This document shows positions 25,257 through 32,152 of a stretch of DNA of 64,000 bases, piece after piece (positions within the stretch are counted from its first letter, which is position 1; every line of letters begins with the position of its first letter). The DNA lies in NCBI RefSeq assembly GCF_044466355.1, contig NZ_JBITMQ010000002.1, positions 372,001-436,000 on the forward strand. Direction: 5' to 3'. The position numbers were made by a program, and so were the translations under genes. The stretch comes from Actinophytocola sp044466355. GTDB lineage: Bacteria; Actinomycetota; Actinomycetes; Mycobacteriales; Pseudonocardiaceae. A model generated the notes under the pieces. It had not been told where the DNA came from. It searched no databases and was given only the letters and a program-made list of their open reading frames with translations.

Positions 25257-25793
25257 TCACTCCAGGGTGGTGTCGTCCGCCTCGTCGTCGTCGGTGGCGG
25301 GGAGTCCTGGTATCGGCGGTTCCGGCCGTAGCACGACGTCGTCCGGCCACTCCGGTGCCGGGTCGTCTACGGGCACCTCGTCCGTGTCGGGGATCACCTC
25401 GTGCGTGCTCTCCCCGGTCGCGGGGCCCGCGCCCGCGCCGAAGTCCAGTTCCTCCGGATCGCTCCACTCACCGGACGGCGGCATCGTGTCGAGGTGCTCG
25501 CCGAACGTGTCGGCGCCCACCGGTTCCGCGGCGGTCAGCAGGTCGAACCAGTCCGCCCGCGCGTCGGGGTCGGGTACCGGGCCATGAGCGGCCACGTACG
25601 GGGCCAGCGCTTCCGCCACCTCGACCGGGGCCGTGTCGGCGTACGCCACCACCGCCTCGGAGACCAGTGCCGACGGCAGGTCCGGATGCCCGTTGGCGGC
25701 GAGGTAACCGGCAGGGTCGTCGCCGTAGGCCTGCCGTGCCTCGGCGTCGCCGACGAGGTCGGCGAGCAGGTCACGGAGGGGTCGGGCGGTCAT
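25257..25793 (-). CDS. Protein with a second IniB-like N-terminal domain and acidic tail
   Basis: A protein of 178 residues without signal peptide. Residues 3-70 (PLRDLLADLVGDAEARQAY, GDDPAGYLAANG, ALVSEAVVAYAD) match the order and key positions of the IniB N-terminal domain at 18530, including the F/Y-x2-DPxGxLAAxG core. The C-terminal 100 residues are acidic and Pro-rich and lack the DNDTT repeats. I do not know a named family beyond this similarity. It converges on the Hsp70 gene, and its stop touches the inverted-repeat element. It probably works with the ini-like proteins, but this is inference. A -10 box ends 7 nt before the ATG, so the mRNA is likely leaderless. Confidence 0.65.
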   Translation of the reverse strand: MTARPLRDLLADLVGDAEARQAYGDDPAGYLAANGHPDLPSALVSEAVVAYADTAPVEVAEALAPYVAAHGPVPDPDARADWFDLLTAAEPVGADTFGEHLDTMPPSGEWSDPEELDFGAGAGPATGESTHEVIPDTDEVPVDDPAPEWPDDVVLRPEPPIPGLPATDDDEADDTTLE

Positions 25794-25813
25794 GGTTCCA
25801 ACTCTAGAGAACC
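25794..25813 (-). promoter_or_regulatory. Leaderless promoter with inverted repeat for the IniB-like gene
   Basis: On the minus strand TAGAGT (25801-25806) lies 7 nt before the ATG. It is framed by GGTTC and GAACC arms (25794-25798 and 25809-25813), which makes a candidate operator over the -10 box. The 115-bp space to the XRE gene holds nothing else I recognise. Confidence 0.4.
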
Positions 25814-25908
25814 CGGCGCGCCCCGGCGTCGGGGAAACCCCCAACGAGACCCCCTGGGCGCGTGGCGGGCGCGACGACGTCGGGTGTGGTCGTGCCCGCC
25901 ACGCGGGT

Positions 25909-26205
25909 TCACCCCACGGATCCGACCTCCGCCACCTCCCGGGCCGCACGCAGGAACCGGGCGACCGCGGCCGCCCGGTCCAGTCTGGTGGACGGGACCT
26001 CCAGCACGGCGGAGATCCAGTTCCGCCAGTAGGGGCTCGGGATCCGCTTACCGCGCTCCCACCTGGCCACCTGCCTGCGGTTCACGCCGTCGTTGCCCGA
26101 CATCTCGGCCAGTCGTTCCGCCAGCGCCACCTGGGTGAGACCGCGCCGGTGGCGCAGCTCGCGGATGAGGTCGCCGACCGGCACACCGAACGGGTTGTCG
26201 ACCAT
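25909..26205 (-). CDS. XRE family helix-turn-helix regulator
   Basis: A protein of 98 residues. The HTH occupies residues 8-55 (LIRELRHRRGLTQVALAERLAEMSG, then VNRRQVARWERGKRIPS), which is the typical five-helix XRE fold. The remaining residues are a basic helix with no ligand domain. The ATG at 26205 is preferred to the TTG at 26211. It lies upstream of the IniB-like gene on the same strand, 115 nt away, and may control it or itself. The XRE plus conserved-tryptophan pattern (VARWERGKRIPSPYWRNWI) is common for small actinomycete regulators that have no known target. Confidence 0.75.
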   Translation of the reverse strand: MVDNPFGVPVGDLIRELRHRRGLTQVALAERLAEMSGNDGVNRRQVARWERGKRIPSPYWRNWISAVLEVPSTRLDRAAAVARFLRAAREVAEVGSVG

Positions 26206-26285
26206 GATCAATTCATCGCCTCACATACGATCTCGGGTAGTGGTGCTCTTGTCACGACCCTGTTATCGCCAGTGGGCGGAGCGCA

Positions 26286-26364
26286 GTTACCCCAAGTGCT
26301 CATCTCATCGCGCAAAGTGTTACCGGCGCGGATTCGTTGATATTTCACCGATCTGACCGGTAAC
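26286..26364. promoter_or_regulatory. Three GTTACC boxes in the space upstream of the XRE gene
   Basis: GTTACC at 26286-26291, GTTACCG at 26319-26325 and the inverted copy CGGTAAC at 26358-26364 lie in a stretch of lower GC. The last two form a 7-bp inverted repeat 32 bp apart. The gap 26206-26608 has no supported gene. It holds these boxes next to the XRE gene and two hairpins on the pntA side. The boxes could be binding sites for the XRE protein or another regulator. Confidence 0.35.
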
Positions 26365-26470
26365 TGGCCCCCTATCGGGCACCCCTCGGCCCTGCCATCC
26401 TGGGTTTCGCCGACGGTTGGGGGTGACGGGATGGCGCCGGATGCAGGGCCGGCAGCCCTCGCACCGCCCA

Positions 26471-26489
26471 CAACGGGTGATCCCCGTTG
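26471..26489. terminator. Secondary hairpin downstream of pntA
   Basis: CAACGGG-TGATC-CCCGTTG is a perfect 7-bp stem with a 5-nt loop, 120 nt after the pntA stop. It probably backs up the much stronger hairpin nearer to the gene. Confidence 0.4.
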
Positions 26490-26536
26490 AACGTCGGTAC
26501 GGCAACGGTCGCGGCGCCGACCCCGATGCCGTCGAG

Positions 26537-26583
26537 CCCCGGATCCGGTTGGCCACCCGCCCAGGTGGCCGCCGGATCCGGGG
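26537..26583 (-). terminator. Very strong terminator hairpin of pntA
   Basis: CCCCGGATCCGG pairs with CCGGATCCGGGG (12 bp) and, inside it, GGCCACC pairs with GGTGGCC (7 bp), with a TT/G internal loop and a 6-nt loop. The 19-bp stem begins 25 nt after the pntA stop. There is no T run. As a symmetric structure it would also stop transcription coming from the other side. Confidence 0.75.
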
Positions 26584-26608
26584 TGTCCGTCAAACGCACA
26601 GCGTCCAC

Positions 26609-27730
26609 TTAGGACTCGTCGAGCAGGGTGCGGGTCGGCTCGTGCCGGACCTCGCCCGCGTGCGTCACGCAGGCGCCCGCGACGATCTCGTCATCGAAGT
26701 CCGGCACCAGCTCGTCGCCGGAACGCAGGAGCAGCAACAGGTTCACCACGTTCGTGCTGTAGAGCTGGCTCGCCTGCGCGGGCAGCTGGCTCGGCACGTT
26801 CGCGCCACCCCAGACCGTGGCGCCGCCGACGGCGACCTCCTCACCCGGCTTCGCGCCCTCGACGTTGCCGCCCGACTCGGCGGCCAGGTCCACCACGACC
26901 GAGCCGGGCCGCATGGCCGCCACCATCTCCTCGGTCACGAGCAGCGGCGCGGTCCGGCCCGGCACGGCGGCCGTCGTGATCAGCACGTCCGCGTCGGCGA
27001 CGTACGGTGCGAGCAGCTCGCGTTGCCGCCGCGACCGTTCCTCGCTCATCTCCCGCGCGTACCCGCCCGCACCCTCCAGCGGCGGCAACTCCAGGTCGAC
27101 GAACTCGGCGCCGAGGCTGCGGACCTCCTCGGCCGATGCGGCGCGGACGTCGTAGGCCTTCACGATCGCGCCGAGGCGGCGCGACGTCGCGATCGCCTGC
27201 AACCCGGCCACACCCGCGCCCAGCACGAGCACGGTGGCGGGCCGGATCGTCCCGGACGCGGTCATCGACAACGGCATCAGCCTCGGCAACCGCTCGGCGG
27301 CCACGATCGCGGCGCGGTACCCGGCGACGAACGCCTGTGACGACAGGGCGTCCATGGTCTGGGCACGCGAGATGCGCGGCACCAACTCCATCGACAGCGC
27401 CGTGTGCCCGGCGTCGCGCAGCGCGCGGACCAGGTCCAGTTCCTGTGCCGGTGGAAGGAAGGAGACGGTGATCGCGCCCGGCGCGAGCTCCGCCACGCGG
27501 TAGACGGGGAGCGGCTGCACCGACAGCACCACCCCGGCGCCGCGCACCGCGTCCGCGGCGACGGAGGCACCCGCCTGCCGGTAGTCCTCGTCCGAAAATC
27601 CCGCCGCGGCGCCGGCATCCGGCTCGACCACGACATCCCCAGCGACATCGGCGATGCGAGACACGAGACCGGGCACGAGCGCGACTCTGCGCTCCCCCGG
27701 CCGAGTCTCGCCGACCACGGCGATCTTCAC
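26609..27730 (-). CDS. pntA: NAD(P) transhydrogenase subunit alpha (PntAA type), without partner genes
   Basis: A protein of 373 residues. It starts VKIAVVGETRPGERRVALVP, carries the NAD-binding loop VLVLGAGVAGLQAIATSRRLGA near residue 165, and has the mobile-loop region YAREMSEERSRRQRELL and VVDLAAESGGNVEG, all typical of the soluble NAD(H) domain I. I chose the GTG at 27730 because TATCTT lies 6 nt before it; an ATG at 27748 is in frame. The membrane subunit and the NADP(H) subunit normally follow, but here a terminator does. The partners must be elsewhere, or the protein is a stand-alone relative. Confidence 0.8.
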   Translation of the reverse strand: MKIAVVGETRPGERRVALVPGLVSRIADVAGDVVVEPDAGAAAGFSDEDYRQAGASVAADAVRGAGVVLSVQPLPVYRVAELAPGAITVSFLPPAQELDLVRALRDAGHTALSMELVPRISRAQTMDALSSQAFVAGYRAAIVAAERLPRLMPLSMTASGTIRPATVLVLGAGVAGLQAIATSRRLGAIVKAYDVRAASAEEVRSLGAEFVDLELPPLEGAGGYAREMSEERSRRQRELLAPYVADADVLITTAAVPGRTAPLLVTEEMVAAMRPGSVVVDLAAESGGNVEGAKPGEEVAVGGATVWGGANVPSQLPAQASQLYSTNVVNLLLLLRSGDELVPDFDDEIVAGACVTHAGEVRHEPTRTLLDES

Positions 27731-27736
27731 CTTTCG

Positions 27737-27742
27737 AAGATA
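27737..27742 (-). promoter_or_regulatory. -10 box of a leaderless promoter for pntA
   Basis: TATCTT on the minus strand ends 6 nt before the GTG at 27730. It supports this start over the upstream ATG, which would lie within 5 nt of the box on the wrong side of the transcription start. Confidence 0.45.
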
Positions 27743-27809
27743 GCCCATGCATTGACGATCACACGGTCGTTTCCACCGTTCGGCGGACCCGGCCCGCTTC
27801 CGTCAGCGA

Positions 27810-27815
27810 TAACGT
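27810..27815 (+). promoter_or_regulatory. -10 box of a leaderless promoter for the lipoprotein gene
   Basis: TAACGT lies 8 nt before the GTG at 27824, and there is no ribosome binding site. Confidence 0.4.
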
Positions 27816-27823
27816 GGCCGCCT

Positions 27824-28228
27824 GTGAACAGGCCATCACGCAGACCTCGGCCCCGCTCGACGTCCCTCGTCACCACCGCCGTCGCGGTCGCTTTGGCCAC
27901 GGCGGGCTGTGCGGGCGGTACCACCACCGGCGCCACCGCCGAAAGCACCCCGACCCGCGCGGACGCCATCTCGACGGACGCGGCCGAGCCCGCGACGATG
28001 CTGGTGCGCGTGACCGGCACGGTCGTGCCCGGCGAGCAGCCGGGATGCCTGCTGCTGGACACGGGCTTCACGACCTACGTCCTGCTCGGCGGTGACCGGG
28101 CGGCCGTCCAGGAGGCCGAGGAGAACGAGGAGGAGGTCACGGTCACCGGTCAGGCGCACACCCCGAAGCCGACCAAGTGCACCGGCGGCATCCCGTTGGC
28201 GATCGAGCAGTTCACCCCCGCGACGTAA
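27824..28228 (+). CDS. Small lipoprotein of unknown function
   Basis: A protein of 134 residues. An Arg-rich start, a hydrophobic stretch and ATAGC give a lipoprotein signal with Cys29. The mature part is a small beta domain (MLVRVTGTVVPGEQPGCLLLDTGFTTYVLLGG, GQAHTPKPTKCTGGIPLAI) with two Cys that may pair, reminiscent of small OB-like secreted domains. No family was recognised. It ends inside the 3' end of the convergent small lipoprotein gene (17-bp overlap). It is divergent from pntA. Confidence 0.65.
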   Translation: MNRPSRRPRPRSTSLVTTAVAVALATAGCAGGTTTGATAESTPTRADAISTDAAEPATMLVRVTGTVVPGEQPGCLLLDTGFTTYVLLGGDRAAVQEAEENEEEVTVTGQAHTPKPTKCTGGIPLAIEQFTPAT

Positions 28229-28463
28229 CGCTCACCGGACCCGTCGACGGCGGCAGCGACGGTGATGACGGTGATGACGGTGATGACGGAGACGGCGACG
28301 GCGACGCCGTGCCGCTCGTAGCGGGTGGGCTCGGGTCGATGTCGAAGCTCGGGGTCCCGGGCGGCTGCGGCTGCGTGCTCTCCTCGATGATCTGCGGTTC
28401 GTCCTCGGAACTCACCCCGCACCCCGACAGGACCAGTACGCACGCCAGCACCAGCGCCCTCAT
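28212..28463 (-). CDS. Small Pro/Ser-rich lipoprotein downstream of a sensor kinase
   Basis: A protein of 83 residues. MRALVLACVLVLSGC is a compact lipoprotein signal with Cys15. The rest is a disordered tail of Pro, Ser and Thr, including SPSSPSSPS encoded by a 9-bp tandem repeat. Its ATG overlaps the kinase stop by ATGA, so it is the third gene of the two-component operon. The order regulator-kinase-lipoprotein recalls operons where an accessory lipoprotein tunes an envelope-stress sensor, such as CseA with CseBC in Streptomyces. That comparison is by layout only. Confidence 0.65.
   Translation of the reverse strand: MRALVLACVLVLSGCGVSSEDEPQIIEESTQPQPPGTPSFDIDPSPPATSGTASPSPSPSSPSSPSSPSLPPSTGPVSVTSRG
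28261..28287. repeat. 9-bp tandem repeat, three perfect copies
   Basis: GGTGATGAC occurs three times in a row, followed by degenerate GGAGACGGC and GACGGCGAC units. It encodes Ser/Pro units of the small lipoprotein on the minus strand. Because the unit is a multiple of three, copy-number change would alter tail length without a frameshift. Confidence 0.8.
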
Positions 28464-29824
28464 TCGGTGACCTCCGGCAGTTCCACGACGAACCGCGCTC
28501 CGCCACCGGGTCGCTCCTCCGCCCACGCCCGTCCGTCGTGGCCGCGCACGTGCTGCGCCACCAGCGCGAGCCCGAGTCCGACACCGCTGTCGCTCGTGTC
28601 GCGCGCGGCGGGCGAGCCGCGGGAGAACCGCTCGAAGACGTGTTCCCGCTCGGCCTCCGGCACGCCGGGCCCCGCGTCGTCCACCTCGATCCGCGCCCGC
28701 CCGTCGCGGCTGAGGATCCCCAGCCGCACCAGCCCTTTCCCGTGCCGCGTCGCGTTGTCGAGCAGGTTCACCACCACGCGTTCCAGCCTGCGGCGGTCGC
28801 CGGTGATCCACGGGCGCGCGGACACGTCCAGCACGCCCGGGGCCAGGGGGCCGTGGTGCGCGGTCACGGCGGCGACCAGCTCGACGAGGTCGACCAGCTC
28901 GAACGTGGACCGGTCCTGGTCGTCGCGGGAGATCTCGAGCAGGTCGTCGACCATGCGGCGGAAACGGCGCAGGTCGGTGTCGAGCAGTTCCACTGCCTGG
29001 CGCGAACCGGGCGGCAGCTCCGCGCGGCGCCGGTACAGCACCGCCATGGCGTTGAGCATCGTGGTCAGCGGCGACCGCAGCTCGTGGCTGACGTCGCCCG
29101 CGAACCGGGTGTCCCGCGCGACCCGCTGCTGCAGGCGCTCCGCGGTGTCGTTGAACGCCTCGGCCAGCGGCACGAGGTCCGGGTCGCCGGTCGCGGGCAG
29201 CCGCACCCCGAGGTCGCCGCGTGCGGCCTCCGCGGCCGCCGCCGTGACCCGCCGCAGCGGGCGCAGCGCGTGGGTGGCCGCCCACCGGCCGAGCAGCGCA
29301 CCGGCCAGCGCGCTCGCGAGCGTGCCCGCGATCAGGAGCCAGCTCAGGAACTTGAACGTGCGGTCGAGCTCGCGCATCGGCGAGACCTCGAAGTACGTGG
29401 CGGCCAGCTCCGGCAGCGGCAGCCCGACCGCGAGCACCGGGACCTCGCCGAGCACGGTGCGCTGGTGCGCGGCCTGCCCGTTCCGCACGGTGTCGAGGAA
29501 CCCGTCCGGCAGCCTGCGCGGGTCGACCCGGTTGCCGCCGGAGAACCAGTCGCCGCCGTCGACGAGCAGGACCGCCGACTCGACCTCGGCGCCGAGCCCG
29601 GTCATCAGCTCGGAGAGCCCGTCGGGGTTGCGGCGCAGCTGCGCCTCCACGAGCCGCGAGTTGCCGGTGGCCTGGGCGATCGCGCTGCGTTCCCGCTGAC
29701 CGAGCATGTACCCGGTGGACAGGTGCCAGGTCGCGACGGCGAGCGTCCCGGCCACCACGAGCGACACCAGGCTGAACCACGCCATCACCCTGGCGCGCAG
29801 GGGAAGGCGGCTCACGATGTTCAT
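28460..29824 (-). CDS. HAMP-containing sensor histidine kinase
   Basis: A membrane kinase of 454 residues. The first membrane helix is near 12-33 (VMAWFSLVSLVVAGTLAVATW), then comes an outside sensor of about 120 residues and a second helix at LLIAGTLASALAGALLG. A HAMP linker follows (HALRPLRRVTAAA), then the H box DVSHELRSPLTTM, N box NLLDNATRHG, and G boxes DDAGPGVP and GVGLGLALV. It would autophosphorylate at the His and pass phosphate to the upstream regulator. It starts 13 nt after the regulator gene and overlaps the lipoprotein gene. Confidence 0.9.
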   Translation of the reverse strand: MNIVSRLPLRARVMAWFSLVSLVVAGTLAVATWHLSTGYMLGQRERSAIAQATGNSRLVEAQLRRNPDGLSELMTGLGAEVESAVLLVDGGDWFSGGNRVDPRRLPDGFLDTVRNGQAAHQRTVLGEVPVLAVGLPLPELAATYFEVSPMRELDRTFKFLSWLLIAGTLASALAGALLGRWAATHALRPLRRVTAAAAEAARGDLGVRLPATGDPDLVPLAEAFNDTAERLQQRVARDTRFAGDVSHELRSPLTTMLNAMAVLYRRRAELPPGSRQAVELLDTDLRRFRRMVDDLLEISRDDQDRSTFELVDLVELVAAVTAHHGPLAPGVLDVSARPWITGDRRRLERVVVNLLDNATRHGKGLVRLGILSRDGRARIEVDDAGPGVPEAEREHVFERFSRGSPAARDTSDSGVGLGLALVAQHVRGHDGRAWAEERPGGGARFVVELPEVTE

Positions 29825-29837
29825 CCGCGTGCCCCGA

Positions 29838-30530
29838 TCACGGCGTCCCCATCCGGTAGCCGACTCCCCGGACGGTGATGACGTGGGTCGGCTGCCCGGG
29901 GTCTGGTTCGATCTTGCGCCGCAGCCTGCGGACGTGCACGTCGAGCAGCCGCGTGTCGCCGAAGTACCCGTACTCCCACACCCGCTCCAGCAACTGCTCG
30001 CGGGTGACCACGGCACCGCCCGCCAGCACCAGCGCGCACAGCAGCCGGAACTCCGTCTTCGTGAGCGGCACCTCGGCGCCGTCGCGGACCACCCGGCCCT
30101 CGGCGACGCGCACGCTCAGGTCACCCACGTCGACGACCGACGGGATGTCCGGGTCGCCGGTGCGGACCCGGCGCAGCAGCGCGCGGATCCTGGCGCTCAG
30201 CTCACCGGCGTCGACCGGCTTGGACACGTAGTCGTCCGCGCCCGCCTCCAGCCCGGCGATGACCTCGTTCGGCCCGGTCCGCGCGGTGACGACGATGATC
30301 GGCAGGTCGCCGCGCTCCCGGATCCGCGCGCACACCGCGAGCCCGTCCATCCCGGGCAGCATCAGGTCGAGCAGCACGACGTCGGGTTCCCGCTCGTCGC
30401 GTGCGAGCAGCGCGAGCGCCTCCTCGCCGGTGGCGGCCTGGATGACGCGGTAGCCCTCGTCGGCCATCGCGAGGCCCAGAGCCTCCCGGATCCGTGCGTC
30501 GTCCTCGACGAGCAACAACGTGGTGGTCAT
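29838..30530 (-). CDS. Response regulator, OmpR/PhoB family
   Basis: A protein of 230 residues. The receiver domain (1-120) has the acidic pair ED10-11, the phosphoacceptor Asp55 in VVLLDLMLPG, Thr in VTART and Lys in VSKPVD. The C-terminal winged helix (EVPLTKTEFRLLCALVLAGG, then TRLLDVHVRRLRRKI and VRGVGYRM) is of OmpR type. It is co-transcribed with the kinase and the lipoprotein. The layout and the WEYGYFGDTR stretch resemble envelope-stress regulators such as CseB, but orthology cannot be shown here. Confidence 0.9.
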   Translation of the reverse strand: MTTTLLLVEDDARIREALGLAMADEGYRVIQAATGEEALALLARDEREPDVVLLDLMLPGMDGLAVCARIRERGDLPIIVVTARTGPNEVIAGLEAGADDYVSKPVDAGELSARIRALLRRVRTGDPDIPSVVDVGDLSVRVAEGRVVRDGAEVPLTKTEFRLLCALVLAGGAVVTREQLLERVWEYGYFGDTRLLDVHVRRLRRKIEPDPGQPTHVITVRGVGYRMGTP

Positions 30531-30588
30531 GGGGAATCGTCAGCCGTTCGTCAGGTTTTCCGGGCGCGGACACGGCAAGGATGTCGAG

Positions 30589-31020
30589 GTGACCGACACC
30601 GCGCCCGGCATCGCGGGCCACCTGCCCGCGGAGATCCGTATCGCAGCGGCCGACCCCGGCTTCCGCACCGGCCTCCCGACATGGTTGCGCGGACCGCTCG
30701 ACGGCTGCACACCGGGCGTGATCCGGGAGGCCGCGGTCGTGCTCGGGGAACTCGTCGACAACGCCTTCGACCACGCCGAACCGCCGTACCGCGTGGCGGT
30801 GACGGTCCGGTCACACGGCCACCTCATCCGGCTCGCGGTCACCGACGCCACCCGCGGCTGCGCGGACGGCTGGCGGCTCGGCCGCGGCCTGCGGGTCGTG
30901 CGTGGCATGTGCGCGCGGTGGGGCGTCGAGCAGGCGCTGATGGGCGGCGTGGTGGCGGGCAAGACGGTGTGGGCGCTGCTGCCCGTGCTCGTCCCGCCGC
31001 GCGGTGCCCGCCCGTCATGA
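30589..31020 (+). CDS. RsbW-like ATP-binding protein (HATPase_c_2)
   Basis: A small GHKL protein of 143 residues. The N box is VLGELVDNAFDHA and the G-box region is WRLGRGLRVVRGMCARWGVE, followed by the short strand KTVWALLPV. Such proteins act as anti-sigma factors or partner-switching kinases. I chose the GTG at 30589 because AAGGA is 7 nt upstream. It is divergent from the response regulator gene and converges on another protein of the same family 11 nt away. Confidence 0.75.
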   Translation: MTDTAPGIAGHLPAEIRIAAADPGFRTGLPTWLRGPLDGCTPGVIREAAVVLGELVDNAFDHAEPPYRVAVTVRSHGHLIRLAVTDATRGCADGWRLGRGLRVVRGMCARWGVEQALMGGVVAGKTVWALLPVLVPPRGARPS

Positions 31021-31031
31021 GTCCTGCCCGG

Positions 31032-31403
31032 TCACAGACCGACCTCGGCCCACACGGTCTTGGCACTGGCACGTCGTTCCACGCCCCAGCCCCGCGACAG
31101 CCCGTCGACCAGGGCGAGCCCGCCGCCGGACTGCCACCGGCCGCCGCTGTGGGCGGCGCAGTCCTCGACGAACACCCGCAGCGCCCGCCGCTGCGGGTCG
31201 ACGGCGATGCGCAGCACGTACGGCGGGAGACCGTGCGCCCGCGCGTTGCCGACCAGCTCCTCGGTGACGAGGGCGGCGTGCAGCCTCGGCACGGGTGGCA
31301 CCGCGGCCAGGTTGTCCTGCACCCAGCACCGGACCTCGTCCGGTGGCGGCTCGTCGGCGGTCGGGATGATCAGCGCGACCTGGTCGGCGAACGGCAGGGT
31401 CAC
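31032..31403 (-). CDS. RsbW-like ATP-binding protein (HATPase_c_2)
   Basis: A protein of 123 residues of the same family as its convergent neighbour. The N box is LVTEELVGNARAHG, the G region is WQSGGGLALVDGLSRGWGVER, and the last strand is KTVWAEVGL. The first Asp/Asn of the N box is Gly here (ELVGNA instead of ELVDNA), which might weaken Mg-ATP binding. It overlaps the HxlR-SCP2 gene by ATGA, so the two are translated together. A partner-switching role next to a regulator is likely but not shown. Confidence 0.7.
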   Translation of the reverse strand: MTLPFADQVALIIPTADEPPPDEVRCWVQDNLAAVPPVPRLHAALVTEELVGNARAHGLPPYVLRIAVDPQRRALRVFVEDCAAHSGGRWQSGGGLALVDGLSRGWGVERRASAKTVWAEVGL

Positions 31404-32071
31404 GCGGTCTCCCTCGTCGCGTAGCGGCTGACGCCGACGCAGGCGAGCACCGCGCGGACCGTGTCCGGTTGGCCGGTGAACACGACCGACCCGTCACGGA
31501 CCGCTCGCAGCCAGCTCTGGCGGCCGAGCCAGATCCCGGCCAGACCGCTCAGGGTGCACGCGAGGCGCACGTCGGCGCCGCGGGGCGGCGCCCCGCGGTG
31601 GACGGTGGCACCCGACGGCGACAGCGCGAGCCACCAGCGGCCGCTGTCCAGCGCGTCGGCGACCGCCACGGCCACGGTCAGCGGCTGTTCCGGCAGCCGG
31701 TCCTGCGTCATCTGCCCGCAGATGTCGTGCAGGAGCACGTCGGTGTCGAGGTCGCGGAGGCCGGGTGGGGTCAGCCAGCGCTGGCCCCACCGGCCCAGCT
31801 GGTCGACGACCGGCCGGAGGCCCCGCCCTGCCTCGGTCAGCCGGTACCGCTTGTCCCGCGGGTGGTGGACCACCTCGACGACCAGCCCGTTCGCGACGAG
31901 CGTGCGCAACCGTGCGGTGAGCAGGCTCGCCGACATCCGGGGCACGCCCTTGGCGATGTCCGCTCGCCGTTCCGCGCCGCGCAGGAGCTCCCGCAACACC
32001 AGCAGGGTCCACGGTTCGGTCAGCACCTCGGCGGCACGCGCGACCGGGCAATGCTGCTCGTAGCGGTACAC
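31400..32071 (-). CDS. HxlR family regulator fused to an SCP2-like domain
   Basis: A protein of 223 residues. Residues 1-105 form the HxlR winged helix (YEQHCPVARAAEVLTEPWTLLVLRELLRG in the first helices, RDKRYRLTEAGRGL as wing). The conserved Cys of HxlR proteins is present in QHCPVARA. The last 100 residues (WWLALSPSGATVHRG, LSGLAGIWLGR, SVVFTGQPDTVRAVL) look like an SCP2 sterol-carrier domain that could bind a lipophilic signal. The GTG start has GGAAGG 6 nt upstream; an upstream in-frame start would add 19 unlike residues. Confidence 0.75.
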   Translation of the reverse strand: MYRYEQHCPVARAAEVLTEPWTLLVLRELLRGAERRADIAKGVPRMSASLLTARLRTLVANGLVVEVVHHPRDKRYRLTEAGRGLRPVVDQLGRWGQRWLTPPGLRDLDTDVLLHDICGQMTQDRLPEQPLTVAVAVADALDSGRWWLALSPSGATVHRGAPPRGADVRLACTLSGLAGIWLGRQSWLRAVRDGSVVFTGQPDTVRAVLACVGVSRYATRETA

Positions 32072-32152
32072 CTGCTGCCTTCCCGTCGACGACGCCGATG
32101 CCCCATCCTCACCGCGTGGGCAGGTCACGGACCTGACGACTTCCTGACGAAT

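Noticed and set aside
24715..25467. A 250-codon minus-strand frame across the Hsp70 3' end and the repeat element
   Set aside because: It is open because of high GC. It covers the inverted-repeat element and two real genes on their wrong strand or frame.
26093..26356. Possible plus-strand small gene in the gap near 26200
   Set aside because: It is antisense to the XRE gene at its start, has no ribosome binding site, and its sequence has no recognisable feature.
26372..26608. A 78-codon minus-strand frame beginning with GTG right after the pntA stop
   Set aside because: It reads through the 19-bp terminator hairpin, has no ribosome binding site and encodes a Pro-rich sequence without any motif.
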